DNA from: Buxus sempervirens
Lineage: Eukaryota; Streptophyta; Magnoliopsida; Buxales; Buxaceae
Length of the DNA: 64,000 nt
NCBI GenBank assembly: GCA_947561395.2
Contig: OX387182.1
Location: 56,877,283-56,941,282, forward strand
Reading direction: 5' to 3'
Positions 10,065 to 21,700 of the stretch are shown in pieces. Below the pieces are notes generated by a model. The model made no database searches and was not told the DNA's origin. It saw only the letters and a list, made by a program, of their open reading frames with translations. How positions within the stretch are numbered: the stretch's first letter is position 1; every line of letters starts with the position of its first letter. Position numbers and translations under genes: made by a program.

Positions 10065-11943
10065 GGAGCCTCCTCCTTGAGCAAATGGGACACAACTCTT
10101 GTTTTGAATTCTCGCAAAGAAGAACTCCAAGAGAAGAAGGAAACCGCTGTGGAATCGCCTCCAGCACTCAGGTAAGCCTCAACTTTTCTTTTTATTTTCT
10201 GTCTTTACATTCCTAGATCTAGATCTCTTCTTCTACCTTTCTGTAGTGTAAAGCCTTGTTTGTATGTGTGGAAATCCTTCCCCGGCTCAAAGTATCTCAA
10301 GACTCCCCTAGCCGTAAAACGTGAAGGCGGATCTAGGAGAAACGAGACTGGGGATTGACCCTAGTGCTAGAACCTATGTAACATAAGGCCTTTTTTATTG
10401 ATTGTAAACCGTTCCATATTCAAAGTACCCTTGATTATCTTAAAGAGAACAGAGGGAAACGATAATGGAACGGAACCCTAGGCTATGCTAGAACCTATTT
10501 TATTGAATCTATATGCATGTGTATGGATCTTGCTAGGTTTTTTTCACTTTTGCACACATATCACTATTTTGGCGGGATAGGCTCATATTTGGGGTTTATT
10601 GCATTTATTGTGATAAATCTCAAATAAATGGCCTCAATCAATTCTGGAATGCCTTTCGGATGATTTTGAAGTATTTGTGTTCATCTTACACGAATTTCAT
10701 TTTTTATCAATTTTCGGATTTGGTTTTTACTCAAAAATGGCTTAGCTTGACAGCACCTGTACCCCTACTTCGGACGTCCGTAACTTCATCATCCGGATGA
10801 ATTTTGGGACGATTTCAGAACCATGGGAAAGGTGAGGCTGTCTAGTTTATGTCCACCAAATTTCATGATGTTCTATCTAGCCGATTTTTGACACCTCTCT
10901 GTCGAAGTTGAGTGGACAGTTCAGGTCCAAGTACAGAACTTGTCACTTCGACGGACCGCCATGTGTTCGTTTTAAGTCCGATTCAAGTGGTTTTTATTTC
11001 TGAGTACTCCTTTATGAGTCTATTTTCAAATCCAGTTGGTTTCATAATTTTTGGATTCCATTTGAATTATTGGTAGCCGATTTACTCAGAACTGCTCATT
11101 TGCATTTTTCTGGGTAAATCTGTGATCTTCGGGGCCTGTTCGGGAGACCACCCAAGGCACGTCCGAAGGGATTTTTGTATGAGGCTAGTTTCTGTTGAAA
11201 GATGGCCATACAGACTTCAATCACACCAAATTTCACGGATTTCTATGTAGTGGATTTTTCTAGACAATTTTCCAAAGTTGCCCACTTATCACTTTTAAAA
11301 ATCCCCAACAGCAACTTCAAAGGAGCATAACTCCTAGATTTTTCATCGGAATGAAGTGAAATTTTGCATGAGAGTCTTATTTACCCTAATCTTTCAAATG
11401 GATTTGGTTTGGTTCAATTCAGAATTGGATTTGAATGATTTTAAGGCAAATGGCGTACTTTTTACCGAATTTTCCGGATTTGATTCAACTTGGTTTTGAT
11501 CAACTTGTGCTTTGATTTCTATCTTTTGAGATATTCCAGAAGTGATATTGACATAAGAGAAGATCTAAAATCCATTTGGATCTTCATGTGAAAATATCAT
11601 ACATTGTTCCTTTTTCAAGGCTTTTTCATGATTTTTAGCAAGCTTTCTTACTTGATTTTTGCATGAACATACACTTGGCAACCACTTCGTGTGGATGAAT
11701 GGGGGTGCCTAACACCTTCCCCCGTTCATAATCTAATCCCCTTACCCATCTCTGGACTTGATTTTCAAGTAGGGTTATTTTTACCCTAGAATTTGTCTTT
11801 TGGTTATTTTGCCTATTTTTGAATCCTTGGTGTCCATTCTCACCCCAAAATCATGAATGGTGGCGACTCTCCCACATTTGCGTTGAGCCCGTGTGTTGAC
11901 GGAGGGACGATCACTCCGGTGATTTTTTCCCATGTCTCACAAC

Positions 11944-11961
11944 TGGCGACTCTGCTGGGGA
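11944..11961 (+). other. Primer binding site of the Tat element
   Basis: TGGCGACTCTGCTGGGGA starts two bases after the 5' LTR, where minus-strand synthesis is primed. This sequence type is found in Tat/Ogre elements and, from memory, pairs with the 3' end of a tRNA-Arg; a tRNA search would settle this. Confidence 0.8.
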
Positions 11962-13740
11962 CTTGTGGATTTAAGCCATTTTGTGTATGTTCATGCTTTT
12001 CTATACTTTTGGATGCTTGCTATTTTGATTACTCTATTTGGGGCATATTGTTACATTTCAAATCAGATTGGTATGCTTTGGATAATGGCATAAGCATGTT
12101 GCTTGATTTTTGTTGAAAAGAAAACCCATATTGTGATATGACTTGGCTATATTATGAGATAGCATGTGTTATTTTGGGGTTTGAAGGCCATGAGCTAAAA
12201 AAAAATACAATATTTGGAATCTGGGAATTTTATGTGTATTTTGGATATTCAAGCATGTTTTGCCATGAATAAAGTTTTTTTGTGCTTAATGTTTGTAAGA
12301 TGCCATGCCTTTGATTTGGGGGTATAGGAAGACTTGATTTGAGCATGAAAGTAAAGAAAAAAAAATCTGGAAATTTAGTGCATATTTTGGGAGTTTTAAA
12401 GCATGCTTTTACCATCAAAACTTTTCTTGTATCATGTCAAGTAGTGCTAAATTTTTAGGCATCAACTTGGGGTAGAAATGGTATACTTTGAGCATGAAAA
12501 AGAGCATGAAATCTGGAATTCTAGGAATGCTTTTGGGTTTCAAGCATGCTTACATGAGTTGATTGTTGTTTGCACAAATAACATGTTTTGTATACCACTT
12601 TTTGGGCATGTAATATTTTTGTGCATATTTGGTACTTGCTTGCTTGTATTTAGCTTCATTATTTTGTCATATATGCCTTGACTTGAAATGAATGCATGGC
12701 TACGAAAAAGAGTGGCAAGGGGCTGGGACGTTGTGAATGTTACCACAATTTTAAATTGCACTTGAGCACTTGAAACAATTTGCACAGCCTACCCTTTACC
12801 TATTAGGAAGTTGAACCATGAATGTGTGTAGCTTGGCGCACCGAGGTCGTGACTTCGGAAAGCGAAAGTGAAAACATTTACCTTAGAATTTGGGTCAATG
12901 ATGTGATGACAATGGGATCTGTGATTCGATTCCGGGCATCACTAGACTTGAGTTCTAAGTTGCCAATTAAGCCAAAACCCAAAAACCATACGCTTGAAGG
13001 TGGAGAAACACGTTTTCGGCTAAAAGCACACAATTGCGTTTGGGGAAATTGGGTGTAAATGTGGGAAGGCCGTTTGCATGTTTTACAGGCTAATGTGAAT
13101 ACCATATTGAATGAAGATAATACAAGGTGGCAAGGTAAAGCCAAGTCCTTTTCATAAATTTGGGGAATTTTGCAAGTATTATGCCCAAGCCCAATTTGGG
13201 GCAAGTTTTGAAGGTTAAATTAAGGTGAACATCAATTGGGAATAAAAAAAAACTAATCTGGTGAAAAAATAAGTCAAAAAAGGCCATTTCGGCAATAACC
13301 GGCAACTCAGGCCGGTTAATAACAGCTCTAATCGTATCCGGTACATATTTCCGGATACAAAGACATATGCGGATATCCGGTTAGGTTAACCGGATACAGT
13401 AAGGCATATTCTTATCCGGAATAGTGTACCGGATACATTCAAAAAATGCACAAATTGGCTGTTCAGCCCAAATTTTCAGAATAAAATGCCTAAAACACTG
13501 TGGATAATCCTTAGGCACCCCGAAAAGAACATAAGAAATGTTCCCAAAAATACAAAATCAAAAAAAAAATACAAAAGAAAAAAAACAAAAAAAGAATAAA
13601 ATAAAATATTCTTTCAGGGTTTAACCTAAGTCTGAAAATCAAAGAGGAAACCAAGGTGTCATATTTTTTTTGACACCAACTCAACTCAAACATGTGTCAA
13701 TCAAACTCTGGAACTTGAAAACTGAGAAAATTCAGCAAAT
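11962..13740. other. Non-coding leader of the Tat element
   Basis: No convincing gene was found between the PBS and the tandem array. Frames up to about 108 codons occur on both strands but show no domain. Ogre elements can have an extra ORF upstream of gag; none is recognised here. A run of A-rich sequence lies at about 13556-13612. Confidence 0.5.
13333..13438. repeat. Internal GTATCCGG/CCGGATAC array (leader)
   Basis: Three more inverted pairs of TATCCGG and CCGGATA, the same motif as in both LTRs, lie in the untranslated leader about 3.4 kb downstream of the LTR array. The spacers between arms differ from those in the LTR. Confidence 0.8.
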
Positions 13741-14775
13741 TTGAAGAAGAAAAAAAACCTTGGTTGGTTATTTTTATCAATCAAGTCAAAAAAAAATGAT
13801 GAAAACCTCGGTTGGTTATTTTTATCAATCAAATCAAAAAAAGTGGGACACTTGGAAGCCCTAGAATATTCCATGAAAACCTTGGTTGGTTATTTTTATC
13901 AATCAAATCAAATAAAAAAAAAAAGAATGAAAACCTTTGGTTGGTTATTTTTATCAATCAAATCAAAACATTTGTGGGATACTTGGATAGAGTAGTCCAA
14001 GACACCTTTGGTTGGTTATTTTTATCAATCAAATCAAAACATTTGTGGGATACTTGGATAGAGTAGTCCAAGACACCTTTGGTTGGTTATTTTTATCAAT
14101 CAAATCAAAACATTTGTGGGATACTTGGATAGAGTAGTCCAAGACACCTTTGGTTGGTTATTTTTATCAATCAAATCAAAACATTTGTGGGATACTTGGA
14201 TAGAATATTCCAAGACACCTTTGGTTGGTTATTTTTATCAATCAAATCAAAACATTTGTGGGATACTTGGAAGCCCTAGAATATTCCAAGACACCTTTGG
14301 TTGGTTATTTCTATCAATCAAATCAAAACATTTGTGGGATACTTGGATAGAGTAGTCCAAGACACCTTTGGTTGGTTATTTTATCAATCAAATCAAAACA
14401 TTTGTGGGACACTTGGAAGCCTAGAATATTCCATGAAAACCTTTGGTTGGTTATTTTTATCAATCAAATCAAAACATTTGTGGGATACTTGGAAGCCCTA
14501 GAATATTCCAAGACATCTTTGGTTGGTTATTTTTATCAATCAAATCAAAACATTTGTGGGATACTTGGATAGAGTAGTCCAAGACACCTTTGGTTGGTTA
14601 TTTTTATCAATCAAATCAAAACATTTGTGGGATACTTGGATAGAGTAGTCCAAGATACCTTTGGTTGGTTATTTTTATCAATCAAATCAAAAAAAAAATG
14701 AAAACCTTGGTTGGTTATTTTTATCAATCAAATCAAAAAAAATTGGGACCCTTGGAAGCCCTAGAATATTCCAAC
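13741..14775 (+). repeat. 71-bp tandem repeat array in the Tat leader
   Basis: About 15 copies carry GGTTGGTTATTTTTATCAAT (starts near 13762, 13810, 13884, 13939, 14010, 14081, 14152, 14223, 14299, 14370, 14445, 14521, 14592, 14663 and 14709). The usual period is 71 bp; variants of 75-76 bp carry GAAGCCCTAGAATATTCC in place of ATAGAGTAGTCC, and the edge units are shorter. Overlapping open frames through it are artefacts of the repeat. It is followed by an A-rich stretch to about 14845. Confidence 0.92.
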
Positions 14776-15007
14776 ACAAAATCAAAAAACAAAAAAAAAA
14801 AACAAAACAAAAAAAAAACAAAACAAAAAAAAAAGCACAAAAAAATCTGGATTGGTGTTCACCTAACCTACTGGTTTACATGTATAGGGGTGTGACTCAA
14901 GTTAAATGGAAGCTGACATGTTCTATTCATTTTTTCCTCAGGTACATTCAACCTAGGTGCACTTATTTGCAGTCATTGCTCCCGTGACCAGATCCAAAGC
15001 AAGAGCC

Positions 15008-17149
15008 ATGAATACTGAAGAGAACCAAGCCCAAGCTACTGTCCCCGCTCAGGACTTTACTCAGCTGCAGGAGCAAGTGGCCGGTCTGGCCAAAATGCTG
15101 GGAGACTTACTGGCGGCTCAGGCCCAGCAGGCCCAAGCCCAAAATCAGGCGTCGACTTCTCATCCGGCACCGCCACCTCAGGCCTATATTCCGCCTCCGG
15201 TTCAGCCCATGCCTGAGCCCATTTCTGAACCAGTCCCTGAACCCATTCTGATCAGGGAAAATACAGCGGAGTTTGAGAAAGAGCTGGAAAAAGAAAAGGC
15301 CCGGGATGAGATGGAAAAGAAAATGCTGCTGAGGATAGAAAGAATTCAGGCAGAGCTGAAAGAGGTGAAGGGGGGAGGCAGCCATGCAGGCACCACCTTC
15401 GAAGATCTGTGCATGTACCCGGACGTCTGTCTACCGGCTAAGTTCAGGTGCCCAGACTTTGACAAGTTTGATGGCACGGGCTGCCCATTGAGCCATCTGA
15501 AATTATACTGCGGGGCCCTATGCCAATTTGGCCGGGATGATGGCATACTGATCCAGCTCTTCCAGAGGAGTCTGACCGGGTCAGCCCTTCGGTGGTTCGC
15601 TACAGTGGACCATGGAAGGATCAGGAGGTGGAAGGACCTAGCCGACGCCTTCTTAGACCAATATAAGTTCAACTCGGAGATCGTGCCGGACCGGTACGAC
15701 ATGATGAGGATGACCAAGGGGAAAGATGAACCGGTACGGCAGTACGCCAAGAGATGGAGAGAGGCCGCCTCCCAGGTCAGGCCACCTATGCAAGAGCCGG
15801 AGATGATCTCCACGTTTATGGGCACACTGGGGCAGCCCTTTTACAACCATCTGGTGGGCCAGATCACCACCAACTTTGCTGCCCTGGTACAGGTGGCGGA
15901 CCGGATCGAGGAAGGGGTCAGGTCAGGACGGCTGATAGACTACTCGACCCTGACTGGGCAGGCTGAGTCCTCGGCCTCCATGGCCCAGAAGAAAGGGGCC
16001 GGATTCAAAAAGACGGGGGCCCGAAAAGAAGGGGAGGTGAACCTGGTCCAGGCTCCTCCCGCCAAGAAGCCACTGCACGTGAACATCTCGGCACCCCAAC
16101 GGGCCCAGCAGGCCCAGCAGTCGTACCAGACCCCGATGAATGTCAACTTCTCTCCTTCCGTGCCAGCTAACACAAGGAGGACTTTTTCTAAGGAGGAGCG
16201 GGATGCCTGGTTCGCAGCAAGAAAGAACCGGGTTTTCACCCCTCTACCCATATCTCTGTCCCAACTACTGCCAACCCTGCTGAAAGGGGAATACTTGACT
16301 CTGAAGGAGCCTAACCCGAATGCCACCAGGGGGAGAAATTTTGACACATCGGTCACCTGTGATTTCTACATGGGTGCACAAGGGCACTCTACTGATACCT
16401 GCTGGGTATTGAAGCATGCAGTCCAGGATTTGTTGGACCAGAAGGCCTTGGTGTTCAACACTGCTGCACCGGCCCCGTCCGGGAATGATATTGGGCAGAA
16501 TCCTCTGCCTTACCACAATGGGGCAGGCCCATCCAATTCCATCACTGCCATATCCACCACCAGAAGGGCCTTTGACCCATCACAGCTTATAGCACCCGTG
16601 GGGACCACAGTCCAGGTCCATTTCTTCCAAGAGGAGGACAAAGAGGAGATCAACATGGTCTCCCAAAAAAATAATCTTGCTGCTGAGGACATAAGCTCCT
16701 CCTTAAACCGGGTCTCTTCTCTGATGGCCCAGATAAATACTGCAAGGCCTCCATTGGTCTTCAATTGCAGTCCACCCACTTATTCCCCATCCAAGCCATC
16801 TAAGGCTCCACTGGTCATCAATCTTGACCCCACCGATGCTTCCATCACTTCTTCTGTCCCCACAAATTCCAAACTTCAACCCTTGGTTGTAAATGTGCAG
16901 CCAGCCCATACTATCCCTAAACCGGCCCATACATCCCGGTCCAAACTCCAGCCATTAGTGGTTAACATCCCTAAACTAGCCTATTCTGAGGCTGCTGTAC
17001 CATGGAATTACAGCGAGGGAATCACGGCTACGGTTCCAGCGGTTAGAAACCCGAACCAGGAGGAGGTGAACCTCATGACGAGGTCAGGGAGATGTGCAGG
17101 GGGCGAAGAGAAAGAAAAAGAGACAGAAGTAGAGAAAGAAAAAAAATAA
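15008..17149 (+). CDS. gag: Gag polyprotein of the Tat element
   Basis: Gag forms the particle that packages the element RNA. The frame is open from about 14957; the first ATG is 15008. Just upstream ATT GCT CCC (14975) precedes VTRSKARAM, where related gag proteins, as I recall them, begin MAP; the ancestral start may be lost. A Q/A/P-rich N-terminal part with a coiled-coil-like E/K stretch (about 15260-15370) is followed by the retrotransposon gag core (about 15440-15950; W, R and Y positions typical). A zinc-binding motif at 16358-16402 reads CDFYMGAQGHSTDTC; the family usually has H where Y stands. The frame ends at TAA 17147-17149, and protease continues in the same frame immediately after. 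The region is GC-richer than its flanks, as other Tat coding parts are. Confidence 0.88.
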   Translation: MNTEENQAQATVPAQDFTQLQEQVAGLAKMLGDLLAAQAQQAQAQNQASTSHPAPPPQAYIPPPVQPMPEPISEPVPEPILIRENTAEFEKELEKEKARDEMEKKMLLRIERIQAELKEVKGGGSHAGTTFEDLCMYPDVCLPAKFRCPDFDKFDGTGCPLSHLKLYCGALCQFGRDDGILIQLFQRSLTGSALRWFATVDHGRIRRWKDLADAFLDQYKFNSEIVPDRYDMMRMTKGKDEPVRQYAKRWREAASQVRPPMQEPEMISTFMGTLGQPFYNHLVGQITTNFAALVQVADRIEEGVRSGRLIDYSTLTGQAESSASMAQKKGAGFKKTGARKEGEVNLVQAPPAKKPLHVNISAPQRAQQAQQSYQTPMNVNFSPSVPANTRRTFSKEERDAWFAARKNRVFTPLPISLSQLLPTLLKGEYLTLKEPNPNATRGRNFDTSVTCDFYMGAQGHSTDTCWVLKHAVQDLLDQKALVFNTAAPAPSGNDIGQNPLPYHNGAGPSNSITAISTTRRAFDPSQLIAPVGTTVQVHFFQEEDKEEINMVSQKNNLAAEDISSSLNRVSSLMAQINTARPPLVFNCSPPTYSPSKPSKAPLVINLDPTDASITSSVPTNSKLQPLVVNVQPAHTIPKPAHTSRSKLQPLVVNIPKLAYSEAAVPWNYSEGITATVPAVRNPNQEEVNLMTRSGRCAGGEEKEKETEVEKEKK

Positions 17150-18712
17150 AATGAAGAAAAAAGAAAACAGAAAGGAAAAAATAAAGTGGGAGAAGACACC
17201 CCCCAGGGTGCAGAAAATGAGGCAGCCGACCTCATAAAAATAATAAAAAAGAGTGAATTTAATCTTGTGGATCAGCTAAACAAGGTCCCGGCCCAGATTT
17301 CAATACTGGGCCTTTTGCTGAATTCTGAAAAGCATAGGGATGCATTGTTAAGGGTGCTACAGAGTGCACACGTGTCCCAGACCATTGATCCAGACCAGCT
17401 TGGCAAAATGGTTGGTCAAATCTTGTCACATAATGTGATAAGTTTCTCAGAGGGTGAGATCAGCCCAGGTGGGTGTTATCATGTGGACCCTTTGCACATC
17501 ACTGTGCTTTGTAAGGGCTGCATGGTTGCACGGGTTTTAATCGACAACGGGTCAGCGTTAAACGTTTGCCCGTTAATCACTTTTACCAAGCTGGGTCTGG
17601 ACCAGTCAAGGATCAAGCAAAATGGGCGGATAGTAAGGGCTTTTGATAGCTCCAAGACCCACTCCCTAGGGGAGATTGAACTGCCGGTCACAATTGGGCC
17701 GAATATCTTTAACATCACATTTGAGGTGATGGATATACCCGCAGCCTTCAATCTGCTCCTAGGAAGGCCGTGGATACATTCGGCTAGGGCAATACCATCC
17801 ACGCTCCACCAAAGGGTGAAATATGTAAGAGGGCAAAGGGTGATAACAGTCCTAGCCGAAAACTTGGTGCCGCCCATTCTGTCACCTGATGTACCATTAA
17901 TCAATGTGGACTTGACTGTCGACAAGATTGCATTCCACTCATTTCAATTTGAGGCGGTAAATTACATACCTGGGGGGTGTGAGAAAAAGAGAGAAAAGGG
18001 GACCACTGCAGAAAGAATGGTCAAGAAAGTGATGGAGAAATACCACTTTCACCCAGGGAAAGGCCTGGGGATCAATCTGCAGGGGATGGTGGAGCCAATC
18101 ACGGCTAAGAAACTAATCCCCAAGGTAGGGTTGGGCTTCAAGCCCAGAGGCTGGAGAAGAATGAAGCACGAAAAAGGGGAGAGCAGAAGCAAAGGAAAAC
18201 TCCCTCATTTAAGGGAAAGTTTCCCTAAACCCGCTTATATAATCCAAATTTCTCCTCCTATGGACCAATCAAAACCTCCCTACTACAATGTCAACCCATT
18301 TCAAAAGCCTTCTGTTTCGGCCTTACAACCCTATAACCCATCTCCAATACTGGGAGCAGTGGATGGGCCTGGACCACAGCCCGAGCAGCAGGTGGATTTT
18401 TCTGAAGATGTTGGTGCATTCTTCGCCATGACTGAGGGCGAAAAGACAGGGGTAGACATGGAACTACCATTCATTGACTGGGCCGCAGTAAAGGTTCCAG
18501 ACAAGGTCATTTCTGAACTGGGCCCTGCAACAAAAAAGGGCAGTACCCACCCGGTGATGATGGCATCGGAAGCTGGGCTTGAGGAGCGGGCTTTCCCTAT
18601 TTCCCCTGCTCCCCAAAATTTTGTACTGAACAATTGGGAGGAAACTCCCCTTACCTTTGAAGCAGCGTTAGTTTGGCAAACTGACGCGGCTTCCAAAAAA
18701 AAACTCCAATAG
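17150..18712 (+). CDS. Aspartic protease region with G-patch-like motif (Tat)
   Basis: The same frame as gag continues after one TAA without an ATG at its start, so it must be reached by readthrough or the stop is a mutation. The retropepsin core LIDNGSALNVCP (active-site D at 17543) and the LLGRPWIHSA block (about 17755-17785) are complete. A glycine-rich, G-patch-like segment (KYHFHPGKGLG, GLGFKPRG; about 18035-18160) follows, as in Tat polyproteins. The frame ends at TAG 18710-18712, just after an A9 run (18695-18703). A -1 step there leads into the RT frame. The protease releases the mature proteins in this family. Confidence 0.82.
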   Translation, partial: NEEKRKQKGKNKVGEDTPQGAENEAADLIKIIKKSEFNLVDQLNKVPAQISILGLLLNSEKHRDALLRVLQSAHVSQTIDPDQLGKMVGQILSHNVISFSEGEISPGGCYHVDPLHITVLCKGCMVARVLIDNGSALNVCPLITFTKLGLDQSRIKQNGRIVRAFDSSKTHSLGEIELPVTIGPNIFNITFEVMDIPAAFNLLLGRPWIHSARAIPSTLHQRVKYVRGQRVITVLAENLVPPILSPDVPLINVDLTVDKIAFHSFQFEAVNYIPGGCEKKREKGTTAERMVKKVMEKYHFHPGKGLGINLQGMVEPITAKKLIPKVGLGFKPRGWRRMKHEKGESRSKGKLPHLRESFPKPAYIIQISPPMDQSKPPYYNVNPFQKPSVSALQPYNPSPILGAVDGPGPQPEQQVDFSEDVGAFFAMTEGEKTGVDMELPFIDWAAVKVPDKVISELGPATKKGSTHPVMMASEAGLEERAFPISPAPQNFVLNNWEETPLTFEAALVWQTDAASKKKLQ

Positions 18713-21700
18713 TGGATTGCCATTTCCCTGAAGGTTCTAATGGGCCTTCGTCTTCAGGGGAATTATGTTTAGAAGGCCCACAAAAAACCCAAAAAGATTT
18801 TTCTATTTTTTCTAGAAAATTTAAATTTTTCAAAAAGGTCCAAACCACTTATGAGCCATACAATCAGACCGAATTAGACCAGGTTGAATATGACTTCGAC
18901 CTTGAGCTCGACTTTGATCTCATGGGGGTCGAAGAAGAGACCGAGGTCGAAGAAGAAGACGTTCCAAAAGAAATTGAATACCAATTGGAACGTCATGAAA
19001 AGGGGGTCCAACCTAATATTGAGGAGACCATATCCATAAACCTTGGGACCAAAGATGACCCAAAAATTGTAAAAATCGGGTCATGCTTGTCTGATGTGCA
19101 GAAAATTGAAATGTCACAATTCTTGGCAGACTACAAAGATGTGTTCGCTTGGTCATATCGGGACATGCCGGGGTTGGACACGGACATGGTGGTGCACAAG
19201 TTGCCAATTTTGCCAGGGGTTAAGCCGATTAAGCAGAAGCTGAGAAGATTGAAACCTGAATGGACTCTGAAGGTCAAGGATGAAGTGGTCAAACAGTTCC
19301 AAGCTGGATTTCTGGCAGTCTCTACGTACCCTGAATGGCTCGCAAACATAGTGCCGGTACCAAAGAAGGACGGGAAGGTCCGAATGTGCGTGGATTATAG
19401 AGACTTGAACAGGGCAAGCCCAAAGGACGATTTTCCGCTTCCACACATCGACATTCTGGTCGATAATACTGCGGTACATAGCCTGTTTTCCTTCATGGAT
19501 GGTTTTTCAGGATATAATCAGATCAAGATGGCTAAGGAAGATCAAGAGAAAACAGCATTTATCACACCTTGGGGCACATTCCACTATACAGTCATGCCGT
19601 TTGGGCTCAAGAACGCTGGGGCAACATATCAGCGGGCCATGACTGCACTATTTCATGACATGATCCACAAAGAGATGGAAGTCTACGTGGACGATATGAT
19701 TGCCAAATCATGCAAAGAGGAGGACCACTTGATCAATCTGAAGAAAGTGTTTGATCGGCTCAGGAAGTATAGTCTACGGCTTAACCCGGCTAAGTGCGTC
19801 TTTGGGGCTACATCAGGAAAGTTGCTTGGGTTTATAGTGAGCCGAAGAGGAATTGAAATTGACCCGGCTAAAGCTAAGGCCATAATTGGAATGCCATCAC
19901 CCCGAACCGAGAAGGAGGTCAGGGGCTTTCTTGGAAGAATTCAATACATAAGCCGGTTCATAGCACAGCTCACTGCTATCTGTGAACCAATTTTCAAACT
20001 TCTAAGGAAAGATAACCCTACGGTCTGGAATGAGGATTGCCAGCAGGCATTTGACACCATAAAGAGGTATTTGCTAAACCCACCTGTGCTAGTGCCACCA
20101 ACTCCAGGAAGACCACTGATCCTGTACTTGTCAGTGTTGGAAACGTCAATGGGATGTGTCTTGGGGCAGCATGATGAGACTGGTAGAAAAGAAAGGGCAA
20201 TTTACTATCTGAGTAAAAAATTCACAGAATATGAAGCTAAGTACTCATCATTGGAGAAGACTTGCTGCGCTCTAGTGTGGGCCACTCAGAGGCTAAGGCA
20301 TTATTTCCTTAGTCACTCCACACTATTGATATCCCGGATGGACCCGCTGAAGTATTTATTTGAGAAACCGGCACTGACTGGCAGAACGGCTAAGTGGCAA
20401 CTGCTACTGTCCGAGTTTGACCTCACATATATCACCCAGAAGGCGATCAAGGGTCAAGCCATAGCTGATCACCTGGCTGCACATCCTCTGCCAGAATATC
20501 AACCCTTGAAGACCAACTTCCCAGATGAGGCAATTCTGTACACTGAAGAAGAGGAGGACAGGGAGAGTTCTTGGCAGATGTTCTTCGATGGGGCCGCCAA
20601 CATGAATGGGAATGGAATAGGGGCAGTCTTGGTTAAACCAGATGGTTCACATATCCCGATTGCAGTAAAGCTGAGATTCCAGTGCACCAATAACATAGCA
20701 GAATATGAAGCATGCATAATTGGATTGCAAGCAGCCATGGATCATGGAGTAGAGGAACTTGACGTATACGGGGATTCGAGTCTTATCATCTTCCAAACAA
20801 CTGGTGAGTGGAAAACCAAGGATCATAAATTGATCCCCTATCACCAGTATTTGGAAGAAATAAGCACAAATTTCACTCGAATTTCCTTCAACTATATGCC
20901 AAGGGCCAAGAATCAGTTTGCGGATGCTCTAGCAACATTAGCTTCAATGGTCAGCATATCAGAAGGAGTAGACATCAGACCGCTGGAAATTGAGGTTAGA
21001 GATGAACCGGCTTACTGTCTCGTTCTAGAGGAAGCACCAGAAGAAGAAGCGCCATGGTTTCAAGATATCAAGAATTTCTTGAATAATCGGAGTCTGCCAG
21101 AAAATGCCACTGCTACTGAGAAGAGGACAATACAGAGATTGGCTGGTCAATTTCTACTAAGTGGTGGACATGTGTACAAGAGGTCGCATAACGATATTCT
21201 GCTAAGATGTGTTGCCAAGGCTGAATCAGAAAGGCTGATCGAGACCGTACATGGAGGAGTCTGTGGGCCCCATATGAGTGGGCACATGCTGGCTAAGAAG
21301 ATCCTGAGGCTGGGATACTACTGGACAACCATGGAGCATGATTGCTATATACATGTCAGGAGGTGCCATCAATGCCAAATCTATGCAGATAATAAGCATG
21401 CACCCCCTGGTGAGCTGCACAACATGACATCACCCTGGCCCTTCTCTATGTGGGGCATAGATGTTATTGGCATGATCTCCCCTAAAGCATCGAACGGGCA
21501 CAGATTCATCTTGGTGGCGATTGATTATTTCACTAAGTGGGTGGAAGCAGCATCATATGCAAATATTACAAGCAACCATGTGATCAAATTTTTGAAGCAC
21601 AACATTATTTGTCGCTATGGACTGCCAAGTGCCATAGTATCAGACAATGCTTCAAATATTAAGAACAAGGACATGAAGAAAATGTGTGAGCAGTTTCAGA

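Larger units (their letters stand above)
9670..11941 (+). repeat. 5' LTR of the Tat element
   Basis: The LTR has TG...CA ends and is 2272 bp long. A TATA box (TATAAATA, 10057-10064) follows the inverted GTATCCGG/CCGGATAC array, placing U3 before about 10085. A donor-like CTCAG|GTAAGC occurs near 10168-10174. No gene was recognised within it. It is nearly identical to 25304-27577. Confidence 0.93.

Noticed and set aside
13741-14775. Regular short repeats that might suggest a CRISPR-like array or a repeat protein
   Set aside because: The units are contiguous 71-bp tandem repeats in a plant retrotransposon leader, with no spacer diversity; the open frames occur in several phases as a by-product.
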